Below are positions 7,633-16,335 of a stretch of DNA of 64,000 nucleotides, piece after piece (the stretch's first letter is position 1; each line of letters opens with the position of its first letter). Both the position numbers and the translations under genes were made by a program. Source of the DNA: Clostridium sp. CAG:762 (GTDB taxonomy: Bacteria; Bacillota_I; Bacilli_A; RF39; UBA660); assembly GCA_000432575.1 (NCBI GenBank), contig HF996799.1, forward strand, positions 54,721 to 118,720, written 5' to 3'. The notes under the pieces were generated by a model. The model ran no database searches and was not told the DNA's origin. It worked only from the letters and a program-made list of their open reading frames with translations.

Positions 7633-8622
7633 ATGTTTAACAAAGATATAGGAATAGATTTAGGTACAGCAAATGTCTTAATATATATAAAAGGACAAGG
7701 TATCGTTTTAAATGAACCTTCCGTCGTGGCTATTGACTCAGAGACTAAACGAGCACTCGCAGTAGGAACTGAAGCAAGAGAAATGCTAGGAAGAACACCA
7801 GGCAAAGTAAAAGCAATAAAACCAATGAAAGATGGAGTAATTGCCGATTTTGAAACTACCGAAGTAATGCTAAATTACTTTATTAAAAAAGTAAATGGCA
7901 AAAACTTTTTTCAAAGACCACGTATTTTAATATGCTGTCCATCAAATATTACACAAGTAGAAAAAAATGCTATTAAAGAAGCTGCCGAACGAACTGGAGC
8001 CAAAAAAGTCTTTTTAGAAGAAGAACCAAAAGTAGCCGCAATTGGAGCTGGAATGGACATTTCTAAACCGAGTGGAAATATGGTAATTGACATTGGTGGA
8101 GGCACCACCGATATAGCCATTCTATCATTAGGAGGAATAGTCAACAGTGCTTCTATTCGTGTTGCGGGAAATGCCTTTGATAATGACATTGTAAAATACC
8201 TAAAAGACAAATATAAACTTTTAATTGGAGAACGTACCGCTGAAGACATAAAAAAAACAATAGGAACAGTATTTCCTGGTACCAAAACTGAAAAAATGGA
8301 AGTACGAGGAAGAGATTTAGTTACAGGTTTACCACATACAGTTAACATTACATCGGATGAAGTCGAAGAAGCCCTAAGAGAAAGTGTTTACACAATAATC
8401 CACTGTGCAAAAGGTATCCTTGAACAAACACCGCCTGAATTATCTGCAGATATAATTGATAAGGGCATTGTTCTAACAGGAGGAGGAGCATTAGTTGAGG
8501 GATTTTCCAACCTTTTATCACAAGAATTAAAAGTACCTGTCTTTATTGCCGAAAGCCCATTAACATGCGTGGCCGAAGGAACAGGTATCTTATTAGATAA
8601 CTTAAACTTAATTGATAGATAA
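7633..8622 (+). CDS. mbl: MreB-family cell-shape protein (Mbl position)
   Basis: A bacterial actin that forms membrane-associated filaments and guides lateral wall synthesis. The 329 aa include the phosphate-1 loop IGIDLGTANVLIY, the GRTPGKVKAIKPMKDGVIADF block, the DIGGGTTDIA phosphate-2 loop and the TGGGALVEG adenosine block. Gene order after spoIIID marks it as the Mbl paralogue rather than the mreBCD copy, and no mreC or mreD is adjacent. GGGATGGTGA is the ribosome-binding site. Confidence 0.93.
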   Translation: MFNKDIGIDLGTANVLIYIKGQGIVLNEPSVVAIDSETKRALAVGTEAREMLGRTPGKVKAIKPMKDGVIADFETTEVMLNYFIKKVNGKNFFQRPRILICCPSNITQVEKNAIKEAAERTGAKKVFLEEEPKVAAIGAGMDISKPSGNMVIDIGGGTTDIAILSLGGIVNSASIRVAGNAFDNDIVKYLKDKYKLLIGERTAEDIKKTIGTVFPGTKTEKMEVRGRDLVTGLPHTVNITSDEVEEALRESVYTIIHCAKGILEQTPPELSADIIDKGIVLTGGGALVEGFSNLLSQELKVPVFIAESPLTCVAEGTGILLDNLNLIDR

Positions 8623-8636
8623 GTTATCTTTTTTTT
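8617..8636 (+). terminator. short terminator after mbl
   Basis: A 5-bp stem (AGATA/TATCT) with a 3-base loop and eight Ts. The stem is short, but it stands between convergent genes. Confidence 0.45.
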
Positions 8637-8691
8637 GCCATTGCTACGCTGTTTTAATATATTAAATCATGTTATATAAAAAAACAAAATG

Positions 8692-9231
8692 TTATAATTT
8701 TACTTTAACATTTTGTTTCTCTTCTTCTTTAATTTTAAATAATTCCTTCTTTTCAAAACCAAATATCTTAGCAACAATATTAGAAGGAACAGACTCTACT
8801 AAATTATTAAATTTTGTTACACAGTGATTATAAACTAACCTTGCTCTGTTAATTTTATCTTCAATTTCTACTAAATTTCTTTGTAAATCTAAAAATTGTT
8901 CATTAGCTTTTAACTCGGGATAGCTTTCAACAAGAGCCATCACTGGAGCAAACTTCTTCTCAATTTCCTCTGTCTTAGTAACACTAAAATCAGCACTATT
9001 ATAAGCATTTCTTAATTTAACCAAATCCTCTAAAGTTTTACTCTCATGTTTTGTATATCCCTTTACACATTCAATTATATTAGGTAGCAATTCAAATCTC
9101 TGTTTTAACAAAACATCTATCGCAGAAGTAGATTCTTTTACAGTATTATTTGCCCTTATAAAGCAATTATACGAAGCAATTATCATAATCGTTAAAACTA
9201 TTATTATTCCTAAACATATATTTAATATCAT
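8692..9231 (-). CDS. lemA: LemA family membrane protein
   Basis: A 179-aa protein with an N-terminal membrane helix (about 2-22) and a helical cytoplasmic body. Family blocks are present: NxVKES, LKQRFELLPNIIE near 45, LVKLRNAY near 70, a central SYPELKANEQFLDLQRNLVEIEDKI, and the end block SVPSNIVAKIFGF. The function of LemA is poorly known; it often accompanies stress-related membrane proteins. GGGTGAG precedes the start. It lies 14 bases downstream of the coiled-coil membrane protein gene, probably in one transcript. Confidence 0.9.
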   Translation of the reverse strand: MILNICLGIIIVLTIMIIASYNCFIRANNTVKESTSAIDVLLKQRFELLPNIIECVKGYTKHESKTLEDLVKLRNAYNSADFSVTKTEEIEKKFAPVMALVESYPELKANEQFLDLQRNLVEIEDKINRARLVYNHCVTKFNNLVESVPSNIVAKIFGFEKKELFKIKEEEKQNVKVKL

Positions 9232-9245
9232 TTAACTCACCCTCA

Positions 9246-9800
9246 CTATTTTATAATCATTTTATATATATAACCAGCATCATTATATTCAAATGATACT
9301 TCATAATGAACTAAATTATAACCATCAAAATCTTTTAATAAACTCTTAATTTTTATTATTTCATCATATGTCGTACCATATGACTTATCTTTATAAATAA
9401 CTTCAATTAAATGCTCCTTATTGGTTTTATTATTAGTCATTACATCATCAAGCGTCCAACCAACACTAGTCTTAGAAGATGTTCCCGATTTAAAAGAAAA
9501 TTTATTATTAAATGAATTTTTTTCCTGCTCTTTTTTTGCTTCTTCTCTTAATTTTTCTTGTTTTCTTCTCTCTTCCTCAAGTTTCTTCTTAGCCTCTTCT
9601 TCTCTCTTTTTTGCTTCTTCTTTAATTGCCTCTCTCTCTTTTCTTCTCACTTCATTTTTGTTTTTAACATCATTACCAATTCTTAACACCAAAATAGAAG
9701 ATGATACAATAAGAATCGCAATTAGTATATACAATATATATTTTCTTTTAACAGCATCACCATTACTAACTCCCACTTGCTTTTCACTTTTACTCTTCAT
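9246..9800 (-). CDS. unknown membrane protein with charged coiled coil
   Basis: Not recognised. The 184 aa comprise a short basic N-terminus, one membrane helix (about 20-39), a nearly uninterrupted Glu/Lys/Arg coiled coil (about 47-94) and a C-terminal domain of about 70 residues with alternating beta-like strands. It is probably anchored with the coiled coil outside. AAGGAG precedes the ATG. It is the first gene of a two-gene unit with lemA, which suggests a shared envelope role, but no function can be stated. Confidence 0.7.
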   Translation of the reverse strand: MKSKSEKQVGVSNGDAVKRKYILYILIAILIVSSSILVLRIGNDVKNKNEVRRKEREAIKEEAKKREEEAKKKLEEERRKQEKLREEAKKEQEKNSFNNKFSFKSGTSSKTSVGWTLDDVMTNNKTNKEHLIEVIYKDKSYGTTYDEIIKIKSLLKDFDGYNLVHYEVSFEYNDAGYIYKMIIK

Positions 9801-9892
9801 ATAAAAAACTCCTTCTCTAAAAATTCATAAATTCTTTAAAATAATTTACTAAAATAATAATATCATTTTTTTAATCATAAGTCCACAAAAAT

Positions 9893-9916
9893 CAAAAAAA
9901 CTTCCTAAGAAGTTTT
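9893..9916 (-). terminator. spoVG terminator
   Basis: On the minus strand AAAACTTC and GAAGTTTT form a perfect 8-bp stem with a 4-base loop and a T tail. It overlaps the spoVG stop codon. Confidence 0.8.
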
Positions 9917-10172
9917 ATTCTGCTTTTTCATAAGCATCCAATATTTCTTTTTCGAACATTTGACGTGTTTCTGTATTTATTGGATGAGCTATATCTCTAT
10001 ACCCACCAGTAGATGTTTGTCTACTAGGCATTGCAATAAATAAACCATTATCACCTTCGATAATTCTAATATCATGTACTGCAAATGCATCATCAAGTAG
10101 TACTGAAGCTATACCTTTCATACGAGAATTTTCTTTGTCAATTTTCTTTACTGTTACTGAAGTAATTTTCAT
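9915..10172 (-). CDS. spoVG: SpoVG RNA/DNA-binding regulator
   Basis: A small regulator that affects septation, sporulation and capsule or virulence traits in Firmicutes and binds nucleic acid. The 85 aa carry the whole conserved core: [23 protein letters not shown] and the RDIAHPI block. GGAAGGAG precedes the ATG. It has its own promoter and terminator. It lies downstream of veg and yabG, matching the Bacillus yabG-veg-...-spoVG order with the intervening genes removed. Confidence 0.96.
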   Translation of the reverse strand: MKITSVTVKKIDKENSRMKGIASVLLDDAFAVHDIRIIEGDNGLFIAMPSRQTSTGGYRDIAHPINTETRQMFEKEILDAYEKAE

Positions 10173-10217
10173 ATTGCTTCACTCCTTCCAGAAAGTTTTC
10201 AATACCTTTCTAACATC

Positions 10218-10247
10218 ATTGTATCTCATTTATAAGATAAAAGTCAA
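10218..10247 (-). promoter_or_regulatory. sigma-A promoter of spoVG
   Basis: On the minus strand, TTGACT (10247-10242) is followed after 18 bases by TACAAT (10223-10218). The Bacillus gene uses sigma-H; here a sigma-A-type promoter is the only clear match. Confidence 0.65.
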
Positions 10248-10298
10248 TCTTTTTTTTACGTAACTGTCAAATATTATCAAAAAAGTTTAATTATGCAC

Positions 10299-10529
10299 TC
10301 AAATGGCTAAAAATTTAACCTCAATTGATTTAGTAAGAACATCTACATAACTAAAACTCATTGTTTTTTCACCATCAAGTTTAACAATAAAAACATAGTT
10401 ATAGCTTTCCAATATCACACCACTGTAAACTTCTGTTTTGTTTCTACTACCATTATATTTAATAACAACCTTTTTATTAATATTATCATCTATTTTATTC
10501 TTAATTTTTTCAATAGTCATATTTTCCAC
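10299..10529 (-). CDS. veg: Veg protein
   Basis: A 76-aa member of the Veg family, which in Bacillus stimulates biofilm matrix gene expression and has a small beta-barrel fold. The family blocks are visible: IKNKIDDNINKKVVIKYNGSRNK near 9-31, and a VLESYNYVFIV-like segment (here VILESYNYVFIVK). It starts 5 bases after the yabG stop codon and is preceded by GAGGGGTGG, so the two are co-transcribed. The yabG-veg pairing is conserved in spore formers. Confidence 0.94.
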   Translation of the reverse strand: MENMTIEKIKNKIDDNINKKVVIKYNGSRNKTEVYSGVILESYNYVFIVKLDGEKTMSFSYVDVLTKSIEVKFLAI

Positions 10530-10534
10530 CCCTC

Positions 10535-11308
10535 TTATTCTCTTGGAAAGCCAACATACATCGTTCCCTTAGTGATAATACCTCCCATACCCTCAGCACC
10601 ATACTTAGTATTGTTAAGTATCTTAATTAAATCAATATCATTTCTCTTGTCTGCAAAAGAAACTGAAGCCGCGACAATCGCGGGATCTAAAGCATGTATA
10701 TTAATTCTCTTTGGACTAGAAGCAAAATTAGCTCCTGCTTTAATAAGTTCCTCATAATCACTTTGACATGCCCCTGCGATAATAATTAATTTTTCATGTG
10801 ATTTTTCAAACTTTCTAGCCTCTTTAACTGCCTTAATAAAATTATCTGTATTCTTATATTTACTTCCATCTCTTCTCTTTCTATAATAAGCATCATGTCC
10901 AGTAATAACAATAATATCAGGATTATAAGTTTCTAGATATTCTCCCATCTTACCCCAAACATTTTCTTCTTTTTCATAAATACCATAAGCCTTAACTTTA
11001 TTTTTTTTATAAAATTTCATACATCTATCTAAATAATCCTTATCCGCATCTATGTGTAAAATCTTCCCAGGTAAATAAAAATATTCGTCCCTATCTAAAG
11101 TTACATATTTTTCAAAATCTAAAAAAAACTTCTCATCATCATCATTAACCTCATTCTTATATTTTTTTAAATCTTCACTATAACTATCAGCACATAACCT
11201 AACATTAACACCTTGTAATAAATAATTATCACCTTCAACGCCAACTACCTTAAATACAATATCATTATTATAAGAATTTCTAGTTACCAAATCGCCAATT
11301 TTAAACAT
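10535..11308 (-). CDS. yabG: YabG sporulation-specific protease
   Basis: A cysteine-type protease (family U57) that trims coat and cortex-interface proteins such as SafA and SpoIVA homologues in the mother cell. The 257 aa include the beta-rich N-terminal part (GDLVTRNSYNNDIVF), the PGKILHIDADKDYL block, the VITGHDAYY segment with its histidine, IIAGACQSDYEELI with the conserved cysteine, and FASSPKRINIHALDP. ATG 11308 is chosen because GGGTGAT just upstream is the ribosome-binding site; an upstream in-frame ATG overlaps that site. First gene of yabG-veg. It implies real coat maturation. Confidence 0.93.
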   Translation of the reverse strand: MFKIGDLVTRNSYNNDIVFKVVGVEGDNYLLQGVNVRLCADSYSEDLKKYKNEVNDDDEKFFLDFEKYVTLDRDEYFYLPGKILHIDADKDYLDRCMKFYKKNKVKAYGIYEKEENVWGKMGEYLETYNPDIIVITGHDAYYRKRRDGSKYKNTDNFIKAVKEARKFEKSHEKLIIIAGACQSDYEELIKAGANFASSPKRINIHALDPAIVAASVSFADKRNDIDLIKILNNTKYGAEGMGGIITKGTMYVGFPRE

Positions 11309-11358
11309 AATATCACCCATTAAAGTTTATGAAAAAACAAAATAAATATGAAAAAAAG

Positions 11359-12258
11359 TTAAATACCAGTTAAATCAAACTTTGGTATAAAACTTTCATC
11401 TGCCGTATCTCCTTCTTGAATATAAGCATTATTAACACCAATATCTATAGCATAATTAATAACCTCATCATATTCACTTTCACTAATAACTCTATCAATC
11501 TCCTTATATTTATTTAATTTTCCATTCGGGGTATATTGATTCATAATACTAATATAAATATTATCTCCGTAAGTATCATATAAATATTTAATTACCTTTT
11601 TACTATCATTAACCATATTAGGCATAACTAAATGTCTAACAATCATTCCCTTTTCTATTAAACCATTCTTATCAAAGCAAATACTACCTACTTGCCTATA
11701 CATCTCCTTTAAAACATCCTTACAAATTTCAAAATAATTATCACACTTAGAATAACAAAGCCCATATTTACTATCATAATATTTCATATCAGGTAAATAA
11801 ACATCAACATACCCTTCCAACATCCTTAAAGCAAAAACACTTTCATAACCACTAGAATTATAAATAATAGGTATCACTAACCCCTTTTTTTTAGCCATAT
11901 CTAAAGCCTTAACAATATGTGGTATATAAGGTGTACCCGTAACTAAATTAATATTATTAGCCCCCCTATCCTGTAACTCTAAAAAAATATTAGCCATCCT
12001 ATCAATACTAACAAATTTTCCAAAGCATTCATTACTTATATGATAATTTTGACAAAATACACACCTTAAATTACACCCACTAAAAAAGACAGCCCCACTT
12101 CCAGATATTCCTGATATCGAAGGTTCTTCATAATAATGTAAGTCAGCTCTAGCCAGTTTAATATCACTCGAGGCTCCACAAAAACCAACATCAATGTATC
12201 TATTAACTAAACAATTTCTAGGACATAACCTACACTTTTTAAGTATATCATCACTCAT
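11359..12258 (-). CDS. PflX-type radical SAM protein
   Basis: A 299-aa enzyme of the COG1313/PflX branch of radical SAM proteins, related to pyruvate formate-lyase activases. The SAM cluster motif CxxxCxxC is present as CNLRCVFC near residue 62. An extra N-terminal cysteine cluster (CRLCPRNC plus a later cysteine) could hold a second iron-sulphur site. ATG 12258 follows a GGTGAT site, and the longer frame starts inside it. No glycyl-radical enzyme is adjacent, so the substrate is unknown. It is 50 bases upstream of yabG and could share its transcript. Confidence 0.85.
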   Translation of the reverse strand: MSDDILKKCRLCPRNCLVNRYIDVGFCGASSDIKLARADLHYYEEPSISGISGSGAVFFSGCNLRCVFCQNYHISNECFGKFVSIDRMANIFLELQDRGANNINLVTGTPYIPHIVKALDMAKKKGLVIPIIYNSSGYESVFALRMLEGYVDVYLPDMKYYDSKYGLCYSKCDNYFEICKDVLKEMYRQVGSICFDKNGLIEKGMIVRHLVMPNMVNDSKKVIKYLYDTYGDNIYISIMNQYTPNGKLNKYKEIDRVISESEYDEVINYAIDIGVNNAYIQEGDTADESFIPKFDLTGI

Positions 12259-12393
12259 AATAATCACCATCTAAAATATACACTAAAATCAATAAAAATA
12301 CAAATAAAACTAATTTTCACAAATAATAAAATCTTAAATTAATCTAAAAAACTAAAACTGCATTAGCAAACAAAATAAAAACACATTACTATA

Positions 12394-12422
12394 TTGTTAA
12401 AAAATTCATTTTATGTTATACT
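12394..12422 (+). promoter_or_regulatory. promoter of the DUF951-AbgT-ychF unit
   Basis: TTGTTA (12394-12399), 17 bases, TATACT (12417-12422). It overlaps any upstream extension of the DUF951 frame and so supports the start at 12439. Confidence 0.6.
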
Positions 12423-12438
12423 TATTTTGGTGATAACC

Positions 12439-12624
12439 ATGGAAAAAAATTACAAATTAGGAAGCATCGTTACAATGAAAAAGCCTCATCCATGTGGTAC
12501 CAACGAATGGGTTATTACAAGAATAGGTGTTGACATTAAGATAAAATGTTTATCATGTAACCATTCAGTAATGATACCAAGAATTGATTTTGATAAAAAG
12601 TTAAAAAAGGTGGTTAATATATGA
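12439..12624 (+). CDS. DUF951 family protein (YyzM-like)
   Basis: A 61-aa protein with the DUF951 signature: V-x-MKKPHPCGTNEW, then R-x-G-x-DIKIKCLSC and M-x-PR near the end. In Bacillus and many Firmicutes this short gene sits just upstream of ychF, as here with one gene between. The CxxC-like cysteines suggest a nucleic-acid or metal-binding fold, but the role is unknown. GGTGAT precedes ATG 12439. The stop overlaps the next start by 4 bases (ATGA). Confidence 0.85.
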   Translation: MEKNYKLGSIVTMKKPHPCGTNEWVITRIGVDIKIKCLSCNHSVMIPRIDFDKKLKKVVNI

Positions 12625-14150
12625 AAAAACAAAAAAATAAAAAAGTACACCCCGTCCTTGTACTTCTAACATTAACACTAATTGTTATGATAGTAAGTAG
12701 TCTTGGTGATCTCTTCAAACTAGAATCAAGCTATTACACAGTAAATGCTGTTACAGGAGAAGTAGAAAGCCAAATTGTCAAAATAAACTCTTTATTTAAT
12801 CGTACAGGATTACAGTATCTAATAAGCAATATCATATCAAATTTCGTTAATTTTGCACCTTTAGGTACCCTTTTAACAGGACTTCTTGGTGTAGGAGTAG
12901 CTTATTACTCAGGGTTTTTAACCGCTTTATTTAAAAAAATAACCAACAAATTACCAAGAAAACTAATTGCATACATTGTAGTTCTGTTAGGTATAATCAC
13001 TTCAATGTTTTATGAAGCAGGTTATGTTATCTTAATTCCTTTAAGTGCTATCCTCTTTATGACAATAAAAAGACACCCATCAGCCGGTATATGCGCCTCA
13101 TTCGCTGGTATAACATTTGGCTATGGAGCAAACTTTGTCGTAAATGGCTTAGATGCTAGTTTAATACCATATACTAGAAGTTCTACTAAAATATTAGACA
13201 GCACTTATAACATTAACCTCAATGGTAATCTATTTTTCATTATCATATCTTCCATTATATTATCATATCTAGGTATGTTTATTACCGAAAAATATATTAT
13301 TCCCAAACTAGGCAAATATAACTTTGAAGAGGTAGAAGACAAGGAACTAACCAATAAAGAAAAAAAAGGACTTGCCTTATCTCTAATAGCCCTAACATTC
13401 TTAACAATTATTACAATTTATTGCATAATTCCAGGACTACCATTTTCAGGCTTATTATTATATTTAAAAGATTCAACTTATACTGAGCAATTATTTGGAT
13501 ACAACTCTTATTTTAATCAAGGAATCGTCTTTATCCTAAGCGTTTACCTAATGTTAGCAGGTTTAATCTACGGAACAAGAACAAAAACAATTAAAACAAA
13601 CAAAGACTTTGTCGATGGAATGGGTTATTATCTAACAAATATCTCTTCCATCCTAGTTCTAATCTTCTTTGCCGCTCAATTCTGTTCCATATTTAAAAAA
13701 AGTAACATAGGAGTCTTTATTACCGCTTCACTAACAGAAATAGTAAGCAATTTCCAAGCAACAGGCATTGTTCTAATATTAATAACTTTCATCCTAGTCG
13801 TCATCTCAAGTATTTTTTTACCTGTCGCATCAACAAAATGGGCTATCTTAGCACCAGTCATAGTACCAATGTTTATGACAAGTTCTATGACACCTGAGTT
13901 TGCTCAAGCCGTATTCCGTGCTGGCGACAGTGCAATCAAAGGTATAACTCCTTTATTTACTTACTTTGTAATTTTAATAGGATTCTTACAAATATATACA
14001 AAAAAAGAAAAAGAAACAGTTACTATTACTGATGCCATGTCTCTAATGGTACCATATACAATAGCTTTTACTATAGCATGGCTACTAATTATTTTAGCCT
14101 TCTATATTATTGGTATCCCTCTAGGACCAGGAGCAAGTGCTATACTATAA
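12621..14150 (+). CDS. AbgT family transporter
   Basis: A 509-aa polytopic membrane protein with about 12 helices. AbgT family members import p-aminobenzoyl-glutamate or export sulphonamide-like antimetabolites by proton coupling. Diagnostic stretches: NFAPLGTLLTGLLGVGVAYYSG near 92, the re-entrant-loop block ASTKWAILAPVIVPMFM near 408, and FRAGDSAIKGITPL near 436. The gene overlaps DUF951 by 4 bases and precedes ychF by 18. Substrate cannot be deduced; a folate link is possible. Confidence 0.88.
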   Translation: MKKQKNKKVHPVLVLLTLTLIVMIVSSLGDLFKLESSYYTVNAVTGEVESQIVKINSLFNRTGLQYLISNIISNFVNFAPLGTLLTGLLGVGVAYYSGFLTALFKKITNKLPRKLIAYIVVLLGIITSMFYEAGYVILIPLSAILFMTIKRHPSAGICASFAGITFGYGANFVVNGLDASLIPYTRSSTKILDSTYNINLNGNLFFIIISSIILSYLGMFITEKYIIPKLGKYNFEEVEDKELTNKEKKGLALSLIALTFLTIITIYCIIPGLPFSGLLLYLKDSTYTEQLFGYNSYFNQGIVFILSVYLMLAGLIYGTRTKTIKTNKDFVDGMGYYLTNISSILVLIFFAAQFCSIFKKSNIGVFITASLTEIVSNFQATGIVLILITFILVVISSIFLPVASTKWAILAPVIVPMFMTSSMTPEFAQAVFRAGDSAIKGITPLFTYFVILIGFLQIYTKKEKETVTITDAMSLMVPYTIAFTIAWLLIILAFYIIGIPLGPGASAIL

Positions 14151-14168
14151 AAGAAAGGATGTGTTAAC

Positions 14169-15275
14169 ATGAGTTTAACCGCTGGTATTGTAGGACTTCC
14201 CAATGTTGGAAAATCAACCCTGTTCAATGCCATTACCAAAAAGAATATTCTTGCCGCCAATTATCCATTCGCGACAATAGATCCCAATGTAGGAGTTGTA
14301 ACAGTACCTGATATTAGATTAGAAACATTAAATCAAATGTATATGCCCAAAAGTGTCGTACCAACCACCTATGAGTTCACAGACATTGCAGGATTAGTAA
14401 AAGGAGCATCTCTTGGAGAAGGCTTAGGTAACAAGTTTCTATCACACATAAGACAAGTTGATGCCATTGTTGAAGTAGTAAGATGCTTTGAAGACGAAAA
14501 CATAATTCATGTTGATGGTAACGTAGACCCAATAAGAGACATTGAAGTAATAAACATTGAACTCATCTTATCGGACCTAGAAATCATACAAAACAGATTA
14601 AACAAAATCGAAAAAAAAGCTACCATGTCAAAGAACAAAGAAGAAATTTTTGAAGTAGAACTATTAAACAAAATAAAAACATCCCTTGAACAAAACATTC
14701 CTGCTCGCAAACTAAACCTAAACGAAAAAGAATTAAAATTAATAAGTTCATATCAACTAATAACCCTAAAACCAATTATCTATGTTGCTAATGTAAAAGA
14801 AATAGATATACATAATAAAGGTAACATTTATGTTGATAAAGTAAAAGAATACGCAAAAAAAGACAACTGTGAAACTATCATGGTATGTGCCAAAATAGAA
14901 AGCGAATTAGCCGAATTAAATGATGATGAAAAAGCCATCTTCTTACAAGAATTAGAAATTGAAGAAAGTGGCTTAGATCAATTAATCAAAAAAACATATT
15001 CTCTATTAGGACTAGCAACATTCCTAACTGCTGGAACTGACGAATGTAGAGCTTGGACATTCAAAAAAGGTATGACCGCTCCCGAATGTGCAGGAATAAT
15101 CCACAGTGATTTCCAAAGAGGCTTTATAAAGGCCGAAGTCATGAGTTATGAAGATTTAGTTAAATATAAAACAGAACTTGGAGTAAAAGAAGCAGGAAGA
15201 TTAAGAATCGAAGGAAAGGATTACATTATGCAAGATGGTGATATTTGCCACTTTAGATTTAATGTAACAAAGTAA
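14169..15275 (+). CDS. ychF: YchF/Obg-family ATPase
   Basis: A universally conserved ribosome-associated P-loop enzyme that prefers ATP over GTP. The 368 aa include the P-loop GLPNVGKST (9-17), the TDIAG switch II block near 71, and NVKE (208-211) in place of NKxD, which explains the ATP preference. A helical insertion and a C-terminal TGS-like domain ending HFRFNV follow. GAAAGGA precedes the start. Downstream DUF308 follows within 11 bases. Confidence 0.96.
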   Translation: MSLTAGIVGLPNVGKSTLFNAITKKNILAANYPFATIDPNVGVVTVPDIRLETLNQMYMPKSVVPTTYEFTDIAGLVKGASLGEGLGNKFLSHIRQVDAIVEVVRCFEDENIIHVDGNVDPIRDIEVINIELILSDLEIIQNRLNKIEKKATMSKNKEEIFEVELLNKIKTSLEQNIPARKLNLNEKELKLISSYQLITLKPIIYVANVKEIDIHNKGNIYVDKVKEYAKKDNCETIMVCAKIESELAELNDDEKAIFLQELEIEESGLDQLIKKTYSLLGLATFLTAGTDECRAWTFKKGMTAPECAGIIHSDFQRGFIKAEVMSYEDLVKYKTELGVKEAGRLRIEGKDYIMQDGDICHFRFNVTK

Positions 15276-15286
15276 GGAGGTGTAGC

Positions 15287-15874
15287 ATGAAAAATATAAG
15301 TAAAATGTTTAAAAGAATGTTTCAAGCATCAGTATTTCTATCATTAATATCATTAATATTTGGTTTAGTATTATTATTAAATACTGAAGACATCTTAACA
15401 ACAATATCACTTGTTTTAGGAGGAGGATTACTTTTTATTGGTATCCTTCTATGTGTAAGATACTTTGGAAAAGAAACCATAATATCTTCACTTGAAGCAA
15501 ATCTTCAATTAGGAATATTATCTATCTTACTAGGATTAACCCTAATCATATTTAAAAATATTTTATATATCTTAGTACCAATTTTAGTAGGAATAATAAT
15601 CATAATAAATAGTATCAATAAATTAGATATAGCCTTTATTATGAAAAGAGATGGCGTTGATAAATGGTATATTACCTTCATTTCCGCTATTATAACCCTA
15701 ATCGCAGGTATTTGCTTAATAGTAAACCCTCTTGGTGGAACATTCTTAGTAACAAAAGCAGTAGGTATCATAATTATAATATCTTCAATACTTGACTTAA
15801 TAGATACCTTAAACTTAAGAATCCAAATCAAAAAAACAGGCAAAGAACTAAAAGAAATATTCAAACAAGAATAA
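15287..15874 (+). CDS. DUF308/HdeD-like membrane protein
   Basis: A 195-aa protein with about six membrane helices arranged as repeated helix pairs, the DUF308/HdeD architecture. Repeats start with motifs of the type SLISLIFGLVLLL, LLFIGILL and IVNPLGGTFLV, the last being typical of the family. It ends in a basic cytoplasmic tail. AAGGAGGTG precedes the ATG, and the transcript ends at a strong terminator right after the stop. HdeD-like proteins are linked to acid or stress tolerance in some bacteria; the function here is unknown. Confidence 0.8.
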   Translation: MKNISKMFKRMFQASVFLSLISLIFGLVLLLNTEDILTTISLVLGGGLLFIGILLCVRYFGKETIISSLEANLQLGILSILLGLTLIIFKNILYILVPILVGIIIIINSINKLDIAFIMKRDGVDKWYITFISAIITLIAGICLIVNPLGGTFLVTKAVGIIIIISSILDLIDTLNLRIQIKKTGKELKEIFKQE

Positions 15875-15904
15875 AAGAGTTTAATTACTTAAACTCTTTT
15901 TTTT
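15873..15904. terminator. strong bidirectional terminator
   Basis: A perfect 12-bp stem (AAAAGAGTTTAA/TTAAACTCTTTT) with a TTAC loop sits between convergent genes and overlaps both stop codons. Confidence 0.9.
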
Positions 15905-16195
15905 AACAATAGGTAATACCTCTACCATCCAATTATTTTCTTTACTAAATAATATCATAGTATTGACAATAGCCTCGTTAATACTTTGTTTTCTACATAT
16001 AGAAGCATCTTTAGAATTACTAGAAGAAACATTCATACAACATTGTTCAAATAAACTTAAATATTCCTCTTCTTCTAATTCAATACCATAATCAACAAGT
16101 ATACTAGTTACAATCTTATCAATCTTACTTATCATTCTCCTAGAAATACCATAATCATTATTCATATCCCCTAAAAACTCACGTTCAAAATTCAT
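15881..16195 (-). CDS. unknown small protein, 104 aa
   Basis: Not recognised. A soluble, largely helical protein with acidic stretches (ELEEEEYLSLFEQCC) and a basic end. The start at 16195 is fixed by a GGAAGGGGAG site and by a consensus promoter whose -10 box lies at 16226-16231, so any upstream start would fall in the promoter. It is a one-gene unit. The double cysteine near residue 60 is notable but not part of a motif I know. Confidence 0.65.
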   Translation of the reverse strand: MNFEREFLGDMNNDYGISRRMISKIDKIVTSILVDYGIELEEEEYLSLFEQCCMNVSSSNSKDASICRKQSINEAIVNTMILFSKENNWMVEVLPIVKKKSLSN

Positions 16196-16225
16196 AAAAA
16201 CTCCCCTTCCTTTAAAGCGTCTCAT

Positions 16226-16254
16226 ATTCTAACACATTTGTTCCTAATTGTCAA
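16226..16254 (-). promoter_or_regulatory. consensus sigma-A promoter
   Basis: Minus strand: TTGACA (16254-16249), 17 bases, TAGAAT (16231-16226). Confidence 0.85.
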
Positions 16255-16291
16255 GAAAATATCAAACTATTACCTAGAACTAACCAAAAAT

Positions 16292-16324
16292 AAAAAAAAC
16301 ACCCTATTCTTTACTGAATAAGGT
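16292..16324 (-). terminator. terminator of the lipoprotein gene
   Basis: On the minus strand ACCTTATTC pairs with GAATAGGGT (one G-U pair) around a 6-base loop, followed by a run of Ts. Confidence 0.75.
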
Positions 16325-16335
16325 ATTATTTATTA

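Noticed and set aside
9421..9804. Plus-strand frame rich in Ser/Phe/Leu opposite the coiled-coil protein
   Set aside because: It is the antisense of a Glu/Lys-rich coiled coil, which always looks hydrophobic in reverse; no start signal is present.
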